Positions 1 through 9,360 of a DNA stretch of 17,516 bases are shown piece by piece (position 1 is the stretch's first letter; each line of letters begins with the position of its first letter). The position numbers were made by a program, and so were the translations under genes. The notes under the pieces were generated by a model. That model did no database searches and was not told the origin of the DNA. It worked only from the letters and a program-made list of their open reading frames with translations. The DNA lies in contig LT636078.1 of assembly GCA_900128565.1 (NCBI GenBank), positions 1 to 17,516 on the forward strand, written 5' to 3'. This DNA comes from Stramenopiles sp. TOSAG23-6 (taxonomy: Eukaryota > Sar).

Positions 1-200
1 TATACTAAAATATATTTACATTTATTACAAAAAACTACAGATTAAAAAATATTGTTTTCGATCTTTGACCTTCAACATTATTTTTATACGCAGATATATA
101 TATACTAAAATATATTTACATTTATTACAAAAAACTACAGATTAAAAAATATTGTTTTCGATCTTTGACCTTCAACATTATTTTTATACGCAGATATATA
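1..200. repeat. 100-bp direct tandem duplication covering the 3' end of the FN3/PAN gene
   Basis: Bases 1-100 and 101-200 are identical by eye. On the minus strand each unit carries the last FN3 strand, the TAG stop and an AATAAA signal. The gene therefore stops in the copy at 101-200, and the copy at 1-100 is a second, non-translated image of the gene end. It could be a recent tandem duplication or an assembly artefact at a contig edge. Confidence 0.9.
121..126 (-). terminator. poly(A) signal AATAAA of the FN3/PAN gene
   Basis: The minus-strand sequence reads AATAAA 8 bases after the TAG stop at 135-137. The same hexamer recurs at 21-26 in the duplicated unit. Confidence 0.5.
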
Positions 201-3200
201 TATACCATACTTTCTAAATTTTTCTAGTCCTTCCAAAAGATACTTATGAAAATTAGTAGGACTGAAAACAACTGCATGATCGATCCTCCACCGTTTAGTG
301 TCAACTTCCTCTATAAATATTGCAAATTTTGTTACAAATTGTGCTGACATTTTAAATGTTACCACTGCACCTAATTTTGAAACGTGCACAACTACATTAT
401 TTGGTTTTGTAGAATGAAATTTCGTATCTAATGAATTTCGAATTTGTTGGGTGTCAACGTCTGACACTACTTCTTTGGCATTGTCCTTACGTTTGGTTTT
501 ATCATTGGTTTCATATCTATTTTTAAGCACCTGACCTACCCATGTAATATTCAATAAGGAAAAATCACTACGACCATATATATTTGAAGCAGTTACACGA
601 AAAGCGTATCTACGACCGAGTTGTAATCCATTGACCACAAGTGGGCTATTGAGTCCCTCGGATGCAACAACATCAGATATAAACACAGTATACATGGTAA
701 TGGGGGCACTTCCATTTGATATCGGCTGACTAAATGAGACAATACCTCGATCTCCTTCACATTTTACGAATACATCTGTAGGAGGCAATGGAACTGAAGA
801 AACAAAAATATTCTTACTATTGGACATCTCACTTCCACCTGCAGAATTATACGCGCGAAGAGATACAGAATACATTTCATCAAGCAAAAGACCTAACTTT
901 TCAATTTTATATGAAAGATCATTTGGGGCTGTACTTTTTGTAACTATCTCTACAAATGAAACATCCTCTTTTTTTTTTCTTATTATTATTGATAAAACGT
1001 ATTTAGTTACAGCATCCCCACCATCATTAGTTGAAGGCTCAAAAAATACGACGATGCCAGATTGTGATTTAATTTGTTTGACACTCAAAATATTTGGTGC
1101 AAGAGGGACACCAAAAGGAATATACAATGATACTACATCACTTGATGGACCATGTCCAACAGAGTTGAAGGACTGCACAGTAAATAGACATCTAACATCT
1201 CGAGGAAAATTTGGTATATCAATAATTGATGTCAAAGAAGTCTCCAGTGTTTTGGTAATTGTTACAGTGTTTTCTTCAACATAAGTGTGACCTTTATTTC
1301 GAAGGCGATCACATTTCCAATGTATAATATGTCCTAATAATTCTGTACTTGAAGATGGTTTTGGTACAATTAAATTTGTCTTGTGAAAAATTTGGACTCG
1401 CACGGTCGCGGGATCTTTTGAATCCGTCAAAAAAGAGGCTTCTACTTTATGTGCCTTCAATGGTAACTTTGTGTCAGACTTTGTGCATATACCTGATACT
1501 GTATTTTTATCATACAACCAGGATCCATGAGTTGATTTACCTTCATTTATTGCTGTTGCTTTAGACCACATTGCACATTTATTTGACATGCCAGGAATTA
1601 TATATTCACCATTAAAATAAGTATAAACATAACACCAGTGGTACATATTACATAGCTTTGCACACAGTACACTTGATGAAGAATTTTGCCATTTACCAAT
1701 TGTCATTTCATCTTTAGCGTTTGCATTGAAATACATAACCTTTGAACAATTATCAGGCAATTCAGAATCTCGAGCATATTGACAATGACCAACAGTAGCA
1801 CCATCCTGGGGAAACCATGAGTTTGAATCAAATCTATTGTGTGAAGTAGCTTCAACATCATCCCAAATAACACAACGCTGTTTCCATATATCAGCAATTT
1901 TTGAATGGCCGTTACCATGAAACGTAAACATTCGACATTGATTTTCTTTACAGTATTTGATACAGCCAGTAATGGATACATATTTTGGAAACATAACTGG
2001 GTCTAATTTCTTAAAAAGTACAGCACTATGATTAAATGTGTATGTATTTTGGAAAAATATTTGAAAAAAACCCGTTAGGTACAAAATTTCGTACGAAAAA
2101 ACATCGAATTTGAAAAAAAATAAAACATACATGAACATTTTGGTGTTGCAGGTATAGCTTTAATTTGTCTAGAATGGATACTTCGGCCTACTTCATTAAT
2201 ACTCGAGACATATACGAAATATTCTTTATCGTCTTGTAGATTTTCTATTATCCAGCCTTCATTTACTGGAGGAGCATTAGGTACATGAATATGCTGCATT
2301 TCACCAGATATCCCAAATTGATAAGATATTTGATACTTTTTAATCGGATTGCCACCATTGTGTAGAGGTGGTTCAAAGAAAACGTACAATATATTAGATC
2401 CAGGAATTACTTTTACATTCATGGGTGCACCAGGTAGCGCAGGAGGTCTCTTTGATATTGATCGTTTTCCTCGTCCTAATTGATTTGATGCATCAATAAA
2501 GAATATATATGATTTATTGACTAATAATTCTTCTATATCAACTGGACTGCCAATTGTTTTTATTGTTTTTACATCAGTCTCACCCCGAGTCCAAAAGGTC
2601 ACAAAATATTCTATAATAGGATAGCCACCATTGTATTCCGGTGGTTCAAAATAAACAGTAGTTTTCCCATACCCTGGTTTACTTCTTTGAATTGGAGTAA
2701 TATGAGTAATATTTGGTTGACTCGGTGTTGAATATGTTGTCTTTACAAAAACATTATGAGATAGTTTACTCATACCAATGATATTAATAGCTCGTATAGT
2801 GATCTCATATATTGTGTTATTATCTAAATTTTTTATTAATACAGAATGATGTAAAGGATCAGCCGCTGTCGTTGAATTTGCTTTATTTTCTATATTTGCT
2901 ACATTTAAATGATTTATAATAGTATTTCTCTCTTTTGTATTCGTATAAATTATATAAGATGTGACTTCTCGGAGACCAAATGATTTTGGAACATCGAAAA
3001 AAATCTTTACACTGTTTGATCGTGGTATTGCACGAAGATTTCGTGGAGGTGATAAATTGTGAAAATATATATACATTTGTTTTCGTTTTAAAAACAATCA
3101 TTAAAAATGAATAAAAAGAAATGTAGGTGCAACATTCATTTTTTGTACAAACATACATGGTACTGTGGGTTTACGAAATGGATTTAAGTATAAATTCCGA

Positions 3201-5713
3201 CGTCTTCCTTTTTTGTTTATCTGAAATTCAACTTGTCGAATCCATACATTAAATCCTTCTCCAGAAACGAAAATACTGCTGTCATCATGTATTGTGAAAA
3301 AAAAATATAAAATTTGTTAGGTACAAAATTTTTATAAAAAAAAAAAATAAATTCGAAATTGAAAAAAAAATAACATACACCTGTATCAATACTTTTTCCA
3401 GAATCTGCATATATTATTTGTTTTGTTCGTACGGTCACACCATCTTTATCTGGGATGCCTTCATCTAAATATACGACAAGTGACTTTGATTTATGGGAAT
3501 AAATACAACCAGCAGATTCCAATGTATTTTGGAAAAATATTTCAAAAAAATATCGTTAGGTACAAAATTTACTATAAAAAAAAACTCATACAAAAAAAAA
3601 ATAATACATACATGAGTCGACACTTCGATGATGAGATGCAAATTGATCCATTGGTGAATCTTCCAGTTCATCAAAACAGCTACTTTCAAGCATCGTGCGA
3701 TTAAATATCCCGAAATAATTTCCATTTGTAGAAGAAAACATTATTTGATTATATGGAACATGATCAAATCGACGACTAAAACTATTTTGAGATTCAGGGT
3801 CGTCTTCAAAATCACCATGTATTGTAGAAAAAAATATTTTTAAAAAATTCGTTAAGTACAAAATTTCGTACGAAAAAAAAAATAAATTCATTATGAAAAC
3901 GTACATACTCTTCAGAACCATTGAGTGCATCAGATGCAATATGCCACTTTGGATATGCTGGGGAAAAGTGCAAATACAATGGTAATTCTGATGGAGAATA
4001 CAAAGTATCCATTAGTGTCATCGTAGACATTTTTGATACATTATTGTTTTGTATTTTACGTAATATCATACCATTCTCAATGCCTTCATTTTCAGCTTTG
4101 GAGTTTTCAATTACAGACGTTACTACGAAGCCATATGAATCCGTGGATTCAATAGTACATCCTATATCAAGGATACCGGTAGGTGAATTTATTTCAACTT
4201 CAATGAAACTAGTACTAGAAAAACGAAACGACGTGTCATTATTATNATCCTTATTATTATTATCAAACATATCAAAATCTGTTAAATGTGCGCGCCGGAC
4301 AAGAGCCCATCCACCACCATCTAGTGTACCATCAGCTGCACTACCCGTTAAAGGAATCGTTGGAGTAGTAAAATCCATAATAAAATACGGTTTGGCACAT
4401 TCTAGGTAACTAATGTCCTGACATGGTTTTGGAATCTTTGTTGAACAAATGAGTAATGCAAAATCGGAATGCAAAGCTCCTCCTTCCAGCCCATTGACAG
4501 AGATTTCCCCCCACGTTCCTGGAGTAGCAACATTTAACTGATCAACATCAATTGAAGAAGAATGGCATAATCGATCACTATGTTTTGGTTTGCCTTCAAT
4601 AGCATAAATAACAGTTGGTAATGGAAATTGTGGATCACTATCAGGTACGAAATACTTGAAAACAACAAATGAACTTCTTATTCTCTTCACGCGAACACCA
4701 CGTACATTTTGTGGTGGTCTTTCCACTTTACCAGAAAGACAAAAATTGGGACGTTTACAACTTAAATCAACCGGGTCAGGAAAATCATCCCAAACACGAT
4801 TTGCATTAATTCTTTTTTTTACCCGAATTCCCGACATGGACATTATTTCCCAGCAATATTGCCATCCTTCAAATGCACCATCTTGCCAATAAAATTTGCG
4901 GATTAAAATATTTTCAAAACCAAATGAAGCTTTGCCTTCTCTTTTACGCTGTTCTTGCTCTTCACGAAAAAAACTATTTTCTTCGTTTTTTGCACGCAAA
5001 TCTTCTTCTTTAGTAAATTTTCTACTCGATGTAGTTTGACTCTCATCATACCGAGCTCTCTTTTCAGGATCCTTTAAGATTTCATACGCTTCAGAGATTT
5101 TAATGAACATTTCATTTGCATATTCTTTATCTTCACCTGGTTTGATTTTATCAGGATGCCATCGTAGCGCAAGAGTTTTATACGCTTTTTTGATTTCTTT
5201 TAATGTTGCCGTTTTCTCTACCCCAAGTATTATATACGCATCATCATCATCATCATCCATTTTATCCATTTTTTCCTTTGTGACTTCGACATCTTCTTCA
5301 ATACGCTGAAGGAATATTTGTAAATATTTTGGACCTCCTTCTGTCATCCAACCTAATAATTGTTTGGCATTGATACAATCATATTTTGCCTTTTCCCAGA
5401 AATTCATTTGTAAATAAATTTGTGCACGAATTAGGTGTAATTCTGCACATATTTCACGATTATCCTGATCAACATTTACGAGAGCTCCACTTCCAAGAAA
5501 AATGTGAATAGCTTTACTACAATCTTCTATCCCCTCATTTGTAACTTTATTTCCATTTTTAATTATCTCGTGTCTGACTTTACAAGATTTTACTAATAAA
5601 TTTTGTCTCGTAAGAAATGAAATATGATTACCTCCTAAAAGTTGTTTGTAATAAATGTAAATATAATTTTTTTTAAAATTTAATGTAAATATAAAATGTA
5701 ATGTAAAATGCAA
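135..5713 (-). CDS. Giant modular protein: TPR-like, J domain, fibrinogen-like with PDZ insert, FN3 and PAN repeats
   Basis: Six exons (5713-3905, 3816-3612, 3521-3379, 3286-3157, 3051-2131, 2041-135) join in one frame into 1704 codons when elements IE5, IE4, IE3, IE2 and IE1 are removed. Domains in order: a TPR-like helical stretch (residues about 55-120); a J domain (about 158-223) with the HPD motif at 186-188, expected to stimulate an Hsp70; a GGGW motif (466-469) opening a fibrinogen-like domain that continues through WHIASD, the YG junction and FNVWIR; a PDZ-like domain (about 503-583) inserted inside it; three FN3 domains; two cysteine-rich PAN/apple-type domains; about four more FN3 domains. 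TPR plus J resembles ER-luminal DNAJC3, which would suit the extracellular-type modules (inference). The N-terminus is doubtful: the first 25 residues are AT-rich and no convincing signal peptide is seen, so an upstream exon may be missing. One ambiguous base (4246) falls in an Asn/Asp run. Fusion of two genes by misassembly cannot be excluded. Confidence 0.7.
2042..2130 (-). mobile_element. Introner-like element IE1 (intron)
   Basis: Starts GTATGTTTTATT and ends CCAAAATACAT, with core TTTTGTACCTAAC. CAT precedes the element and is also its last three bases, so the exact cut is ambiguous by three bases. Removal joins FN3-3 to the first PAN domain in frame, giving [13 protein letters not shown]. 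The only AG-ending alternative in frame uses a weak GTTTTA donor at 2126 and the CATAG acceptor. Confidence 0.8.
3052..3156 (-). mobile_element. Introner-like element IE2, diverged copy (intron)
   Basis: Starts GTATGTTTGTAC and ends TTCACAATTTAT. The core is decayed to TTGCACCTAC. It contains no AG near its 3' end. Removal gives [13 protein letters not shown], the normal opening of an FN3 domain. Any downstream AG acceptor would delete about 14 residues of that domain. Confidence 0.72.
3287..3378 (-). mobile_element. Introner-like element IE3 (intron)
   Basis: Starts GTATGTTATT, carries AATTTTGTACCTAAC and ends CACAATACAT. Excision joins SIDTG to [17 protein letters not shown] in the frame that stays open into the next exon. 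Both nearest AG sites (GACAG, CAGCAG) leave the wrong phase for every nearby GT donor. The bases flanking the element are GT upstream and AT at its end, so the target duplication is imperfect here. Confidence 0.78.
3522..3611 (-). mobile_element. Introner-like element IE4 (intron)
   Basis: Starts GTATGTATTATT, carries AAATTTTGTACCTAACG and ends CCAAAATACAT. CAT is repeated at both edges. Excision gives [13 protein letters not shown] in frame. The first AG after the element is about 35 bases into the exon and out of phase, so a canonical acceptor is unlikely. Confidence 0.8.
3817..3904 (-). mobile_element. Introner-like element IE5 (intron)
   Basis: Starts GTACGTTTTC, carries TTTCGTACGAAA then TTTTGTACTTAACG, and ends CTACAATACAT. 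ATG is shared at both edges. Excision gives [13 protein letters not shown], restoring the Tyr-Gly pair expected in this fibrinogen-like family. A canonical alternative needs a weak GTTTTC donor (3900) and would lose that glycine. Confidence 0.8.
4246..4246. other. Single ambiguous base in coding sequence
   Basis: An n lies in an ATT/AAT trinucleotide run coding for Asn/Asp residues of the giant modular protein. The codon reads nAT (Asn, Asp, His or Tyr), so it causes no stop. Confidence 0.95.
5645..5665 (+). repeat. 21-bp repeat, inverted relative to copies at 11-31 and 111-131
   Basis: The plus strand here carries the same 21 bases (TTTGTAATAAATG then TAAATATA) that the minus strand carries at 111-131 and 11-31. 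The giant minus-strand gene is thus bracketed by an inverted pair, with 24 of 25 bases matching when extended. The sequence is AT-rich; a UTR motif, a mobile unit or an assembly effect are all possible. Confidence 0.6.
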
Positions 5714-5749
5714 AATGAAGTGCGTAAAAAATAAAAAGACGGCGCAGAA

Positions 5750-5786
5750 TCGAACTGCGTTGTATAATTTGATTATAGCAGTTCGA
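5750..5786. repeat. Inverted repeat with tRNA T-arm-like half
   Basis: TCGAACTGC (5750-5758) and GCAGTTCGA (5778-5786) form a perfect 9-bp stem. The 19-base loop itself contains TATAAT and ATTATA. On the minus strand CGCAG-TTCGATT-CTGCG has the shape of a tRNA T arm and is followed by T-rich sequence. No matching 5' half of a tRNA is present, so this may be a tRNA remnant or a terminator-like hairpin between two tandem genes. Confidence 0.55.
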
Positions 5787-5798
5787 CTAAAAATATTG

Positions 5799-8054
5799 CT
5801 AATCTTTTTTTTTAATTTTTTCTTCTAACCATGAAGCAAATTCCGGAAAATACATTTTGCTTGTATTTGATAAACTTATCTTTCTCTTCAAAATGAGCTC
5901 ATGATTTTTTCTAACTACATCCGATACCAATTTTCCATTTGGTCGAATTCGATCGAATACAAAGTTATATAAATCAATTATATTATCAGCATCCAAACCA
6001 TTATTATAAAGTGAGTTTGATTTTTCTAACTGTGCAAATTTGTGCTGTGCGATTTTGAGCGCAGCATTCACTATATCTAATGATTTTTCATCGCAATCAT
6101 TTGTATATCGGCCTACGTGTAAACCTCCCAGAGTAAGATCTGCGTGTAATAAATCGAGCCATTGACGAGAATGAGAACGCGCCTCTTGTAAAGTAATGCG
6201 ATCTGAGAAAGGACGAGAATGAGAACGCGCCTCTTGTAAAGTAATGCGATCTGAGAAAGGATATAAATGATCTATTTCATTTAATGCAACGTTTTGATCT
6301 GAAAAAGGATTTACATGTCGATTCATTTGGTCAAATGCGACATTTTGTACACCCTGAATCGTCTCATTTTCCAAGTTAGGAAATTCAACATTTTCATCGT
6401 CCAAAGAAAACTCTGAAAAGTTGTTTAATATTGGTACATGCACAGATTCATTCTCACTAGCATCTGTAAACAAATTCAATATAATAGAATTTCTATTATT
6501 ATTATCATGTACTAGTGATGATGAATCAGCAGATTTCTGCAAATTAGGAAAGCTCTCAGTCTCATCGAAATTTCCACCTGTTTCTGAAGTTTCATCAATG
6601 TCACTATAAAGGCTATTTTGATATTCTGATTCTAAAGATTCGCTCCTATCAATGTTTGGTTTCAAATCATACTCACTATTTTTACTATTGTTATTATTGG
6701 CAGTTGACATTTCTAAATATCGATTGGACTCGTTAAAATTGCCTAGATCTTCATTGAAGTTGTTCAGATTTTCATCAACGTTTTCTACATTTTCATTGAA
6801 ATTAGAATTCGATTTAGCTTCATTAAATGTAAACGTATCAACTGTTTCACCCCAGTTTTTAATTGCATCTAGTACAACAGGTGGTCCTAATTTATTGATC
6901 GCCGTAGTCATTTCAAATAAAGCTCTATCTAGATCTGATACAGGATTTTCTACCAAATTTTCTTGAATGTCCGCATACACACTGTAATTGTTATCTTGTG
7001 CTTGGATATTTGATATTGTTGGATTGTTATCTTGTGCTTGGATATTTGATATTGTTGTAGACACTACTAAGGCATTGTCCAAATAGCTCGGCGCTTCAGC
7101 AAAAGTATAATTCAAATTTTTAAAGACAATTTCACCTTCATCCTGATCAGACTCTTTTTGAATTACGTTGTTATTATCATAACCGTTCGTTGAAATATTA
7201 AATGTATTTTCATGTGGCGGCATAGAAAAAAAATTCAAAGTAGATTCACTTCTTTCAGATTTTGTAAGCTTTTGTTCTTTTGTACTACTTACAATTGGAC
7301 TCATTGGTTCTTTTGTACTATTTACAATTGGACTCATTGGTTCTTTTGTACTACTTACAATCGGACTCATTGGTTCTTTTGTACTACTTACAATTGGAAT
7401 CGACTGTCTTTCTCGCAAATCGAAATTTTGTGTAATGCTCCTAGAACTTCGTCTATTGCGTAATTTCGAATATTCAACAAAATTTTGAGAGTATAAATTA
7501 CAGAGCTGATTTGGATTATGAGACCAGTCACTAGAGTAAAGACTTTCATAACTAGGAGGTTCAGAAGCCTTATATAAATTACTTTCATAACTAGGAGGTT
7601 CAGAAGCCTTATATAAATTAGATAAAGTAGCCTTTTTAGTTGCGTCTTTTTTACTAATACCAGTAGTTGTGGACTTTTGAATTCCCTTATAGTCAGGGAG
7701 TGGCGACTTGTATGATCGAGGGGGACTCCGTGCCACGTTTTTAGATACACAGTCTTGAACACCTATATTACTTTTACTATTCTTTGTATCATTATCGGCA
7801 TTTTCTATTTGGTTTTGTTCCGAACAAGTGTCACGAAAAACTGTTGTTTCTTTGATGCTTAGTGGTTCATCATTTGGTGATTTTGAATAATTTGATCTCG
7901 TGTTAACATTATTTGTTTGGCGTGTAATTGAATGTACATTAGTTGATAGTTCGTCAACACAGTCCAGAATAAATTGAACCGTGGTAATAGCATCTCTCTG
8001 ACTCGGCGTTAACTTTTTGGCTACTTCTGATACATATTTTTCATCTTGTTTCAT
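5799..8054 (-). CDS. Low-complexity hypothetical protein with internal duplications (751 aa)
   Basis: A single open exon runs from ATG at 8054 to TAG at 5799. I do not recognise a family. The N-terminal 35 residues are predicted helical ([18 protein letters not shown]). The middle is Ser/Asn/Glu-rich and probably disordered, with tandem repeats [11 protein letters not shown] (about four copies), [13 protein letters not shown] (two), [11 protein letters not shown] (two) and [16 protein letters not shown] (two). The C-terminal 120 residues are more ordered and charged (for example [32 protein letters not shown]) and end in a lysine run. There is no signal peptide or membrane segment. No introner is present despite the length. 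The start is supported by the long open frame and by an AT-rich upstream region. A scaffold or regulatory role would be a guess. Confidence 0.8.
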   Translation of the reverse strand: MKQDEKYVSEVAKKLTPSQRDAITTVQFILDCVDELSTNVHSITRQTNNVNTRSNYSKSPNDEPLSIKETTVFRDTCSEQNQIENADNDTKNSKSNIGVQDCVSKNVARSPPRSYKSPLPDYKGIQKSTTTGISKKDATKKATLSNLYKASEPPSYESNLYKASEPPSYESLYSSDWSHNPNQLCNLYSQNFVEYSKLRNRRSSRSITQNFDLRERQSIPIVSSTKEPMSPIVSSTKEPMSPIVNSTKEPMSPIVSSTKEQKLTKSERSESTLNFFSMPPHENTFNISTNGYDNNNVIQKESDQDEGEIVFKNLNYTFAEAPSYLDNALVVSTTISNIQAQDNNPTISNIQAQDNNYSVYADIQENLVENPVSDLDRALFEMTTAINKLGPPVVLDAIKNWGETVDTFTFNEAKSNSNFNENVENVDENLNNFNEDLGNFNESNRYLEMSTANNNNSKNSEYDLKPNIDRSESLESEYQNSLYSDIDETSETGGNFDETESFPNLQKSADSSSLVHDNNNRNSIILNLFTDASENESVHVPILNNFSEFSLDDENVEFPNLENETIQGVQNVAFDQMNRHVNPFSDQNVALNEIDHLYPFSDRITLQEARSHSRPFSDRITLQEARSHSRQWLDLLHADLTLGGLHVGRYTNDCDEKSLDIVNAALKIAQHKFAQLEKSNSLYNNGLDADNIIDLYNFVFDRIRPNGKLVSDVVRKNHELILKRKISLSNTSKMYFPEFASWLEEKIKKKD
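6165..6260. repeat. Two exact 48-bp tandem units
   Basis: Units 6165-6212 and 6213-6260 are identical and add [16 protein letters not shown] twice. The length is a multiple of three, so the frame is kept. Confidence 0.92.
6987..7058. repeat. Two 36-bp tandem units
   Basis: Units 6987-7022 and 7023-7058 differ only in the last base. They encode [11 protein letters not shown] twice. Confidence 0.9.
7275..7399. repeat. About 3.8 copies of a 33-bp tandem unit
   Basis: Units start at 7275, 7308, 7341 and 7374, with one or two substitutions between units. They encode an 11-residue [11 protein letters not shown] repeat in the 751-aa protein. Confidence 0.92.
7542..7619. repeat. Two exact 39-bp tandem units
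   Basis: Units 7542-7580 and 7581-7619 are identical and encode [13 protein letters not shown] twice. Confidence 0.92.
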
Positions 8055-8430
8055 TTCAAAACCCTTTAGTGAAATATTTATATCATGTAGTTGAACGAAT
8101 TCACAGTCAAATCATTCTACGTTTATTAAATGCAGATAGGTAATAGGGAAACACAGGATAAAAAATAAAGTGTAGAGAGCTATCCATATACTAGTAAATT
8201 CGATTTTCGATTTGAAAAATTCTTGGGTTAATTTTGAAAAAAATGTATATATACTGATGTTGACATCAACAGCTATCGGATGGATATTACTATATTAATC
8301 GTATTTTGACGCAAGTGCATCTTTCAAAATAGATTTATTTTTTTCTACTATGTAGGGTATATTGATTCAAAAAATTATGTAATTTACTATTAATATCAGT
8401 TTCTTTCTTAGAAACTCAATGTGTCTATAT
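8055..8430. promoter_or_regulatory. Intergenic region, 5' flank of the 751-aa gene
   Basis: This is 376 bases between the start of the 751-aa gene and the stop of the coiled-coil gene. It is AT-rich without an open frame of note. Overlapping palindromes TGATGT-tg-ACATCA and TGTTGA-ca-TCAACA lie at 8255-8271 and could be a factor-binding site (inference). No TATA box or RNA gene is convincing. Confidence 0.4.
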
Positions 8431-9360
8431 TTACCTGCAACAGAAGTTGCCTTTGCTTTTTTCACTCAGTTTGGATTTCTCGGTTTTGTTTTCTTGTTTA
8501 TATTTCAATTTCTTGGCGTTGAATTCTTGTATTTGCTTTTCGAATTTCATTTTTTCTTCGGCGAAAACTCTCTGAAAAAAAAGGAATTTTCCCCCCGCTC
8601 TATCTAGGGCTTCCCTGTCTTCTTCGAGTATTTTTGTACCTTCATTATAGAGTTTCTTGTGCTCTTCGAATCTATTTTTATCCTCGTTAAAGCGTTTCTT
8701 GTGCTCTTTGAACATGTCTCTATCTTTTCTGAAATTATTAATATGTGACGCGTAATGCTTCTTTTCTTCTTCAAAGAGCTTCTTGTCTTTTTCAAGTTTT
8801 TCATTAGTACTTTCTACATGTGATGTATGTTGCTTCTTGTGTTCCAAGAGGTTCGTCTGTTCTTCATGAATTTTTTGTAAATGTTTTTTGATTTTTTCGT
8901 TCTCAAACGCTACATGCCACGCTTCCTTTTGAGTTTTCTCTCTTTCTTTCTCCAATTGCGCACACTCATGTAAATATTTTTTTTTCTCTTTGGCTAATAA
9001 GTTTCTCTCAGTTGTATACATATCCACTTCTTTCTTGTATAGTTGCTGCTGGATCTTGAACTGTTTTTTATCTTCGCTGATTTCTCTACTGCGGAGCTCT
9101 AACTGGTTCTTTTTCAACTCTAATTTCTTATGTTGTTTTTTAAGCAAATTAGCAACTTCGTCGAAAAGTTTCACGTCAAGTTCAACTTCTGGGGCATCGT
9201 CACTGTCACTGTCACTGTCACTTTCCGGGCTAATTTCGCCTGCATCTTCAGCAATTGATTCTTTCCACTCGTTTTCCAAAAACCTACTTAAATTGTTGTC
9301 GACTTTTTTAAAAGTGGCATCGACTTTTTGTTCAGGAGAATAATATTGATTGCGTTCCAT
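8431..9360 (-). CDS. Acidic/coiled-coil protein (309 aa)
   Basis: The frame is open from ATG at 9360 to TAA at 8431. Residues about 35-65 are acidic with an Asp-Ser repeat encoded by a GTCACT hexamer run. From about residue 65 to the end the sequence is almost pure Lys/Glu/Gln-rich heptad-like helix (for example KKQHKKLELKKNQLELR), a long coiled coil; its last residues are CCR. Such proteins are usually structural or scaffold components, and I cannot assign a family. The stop follows CAG|GTAAAT, which looks like a 5' splice site, so the last exon may continue downstream rather than end here. It is divergent from the cullin-3 gene with a shared 328-base promoter region. Confidence 0.78.
   Translation of the reverse strand: MERNQYYSPEQKVDATFKKVDNNLSRFLENEWKESIAEDAGEISPESDSDSDSDDAPEVELDVKLFDEVANLLKKQHKKLELKKNQLELRSREISEDKKQFKIQQQLYKKEVDMYTTERNLLAKEKKKYLHECAQLEKEREKTQKEAWHVAFENEKIKKHLQKIHEEQTNLLEHKKQHTSHVESTNEKLEKDKKLFEEEKKHYASHINNFRKDRDMFKEHKKRFNEDKNRFEEHKKLYNEGTKILEEDREALDRAGGKFLFFQRVFAEEKMKFEKQIQEFNAKKLKYKQENKTEKSKLSEKSKGNFCCR
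9199..9222. repeat. (GTCACT)4 hexanucleotide repeat
   Basis: Four perfect units code for alternating Asp and Ser on the minus strand, inside the acidic segment of the coiled-coil protein. Confidence 0.9.

Noticed and set aside
2018-2126. Canonical GT-AG model for IE1 (GTTTTA donor, CATAG acceptor)
   Set aside because: It is in frame, but needs a weak donor and different boundaries from all other copies. Not excluded; only cDNA can decide.
3217-3290. Frame reading [16 protein letters not shown] then stop after IE3
   Set aside because: The neighbouring frame is open through the whole exon ([17 protein letters not shown]) and joins the FN3 exon in phase, so the stop-containing frame is a shadow. 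It first misled me into a GT-AG model for IE3.
5739-5815. Functional tRNA gene on the minus strand
   Set aside because: Only a T-arm-like half is present; no matching acceptor, D arm or seven-base anticodon loop could be built, and the expected 5' half would overlap the end of the 751-aa gene.
7275-7399. CRISPR-like array
   Set aside because: Units are adjacent without spacers, are coding, and keep frame; the genome is eukaryotic.
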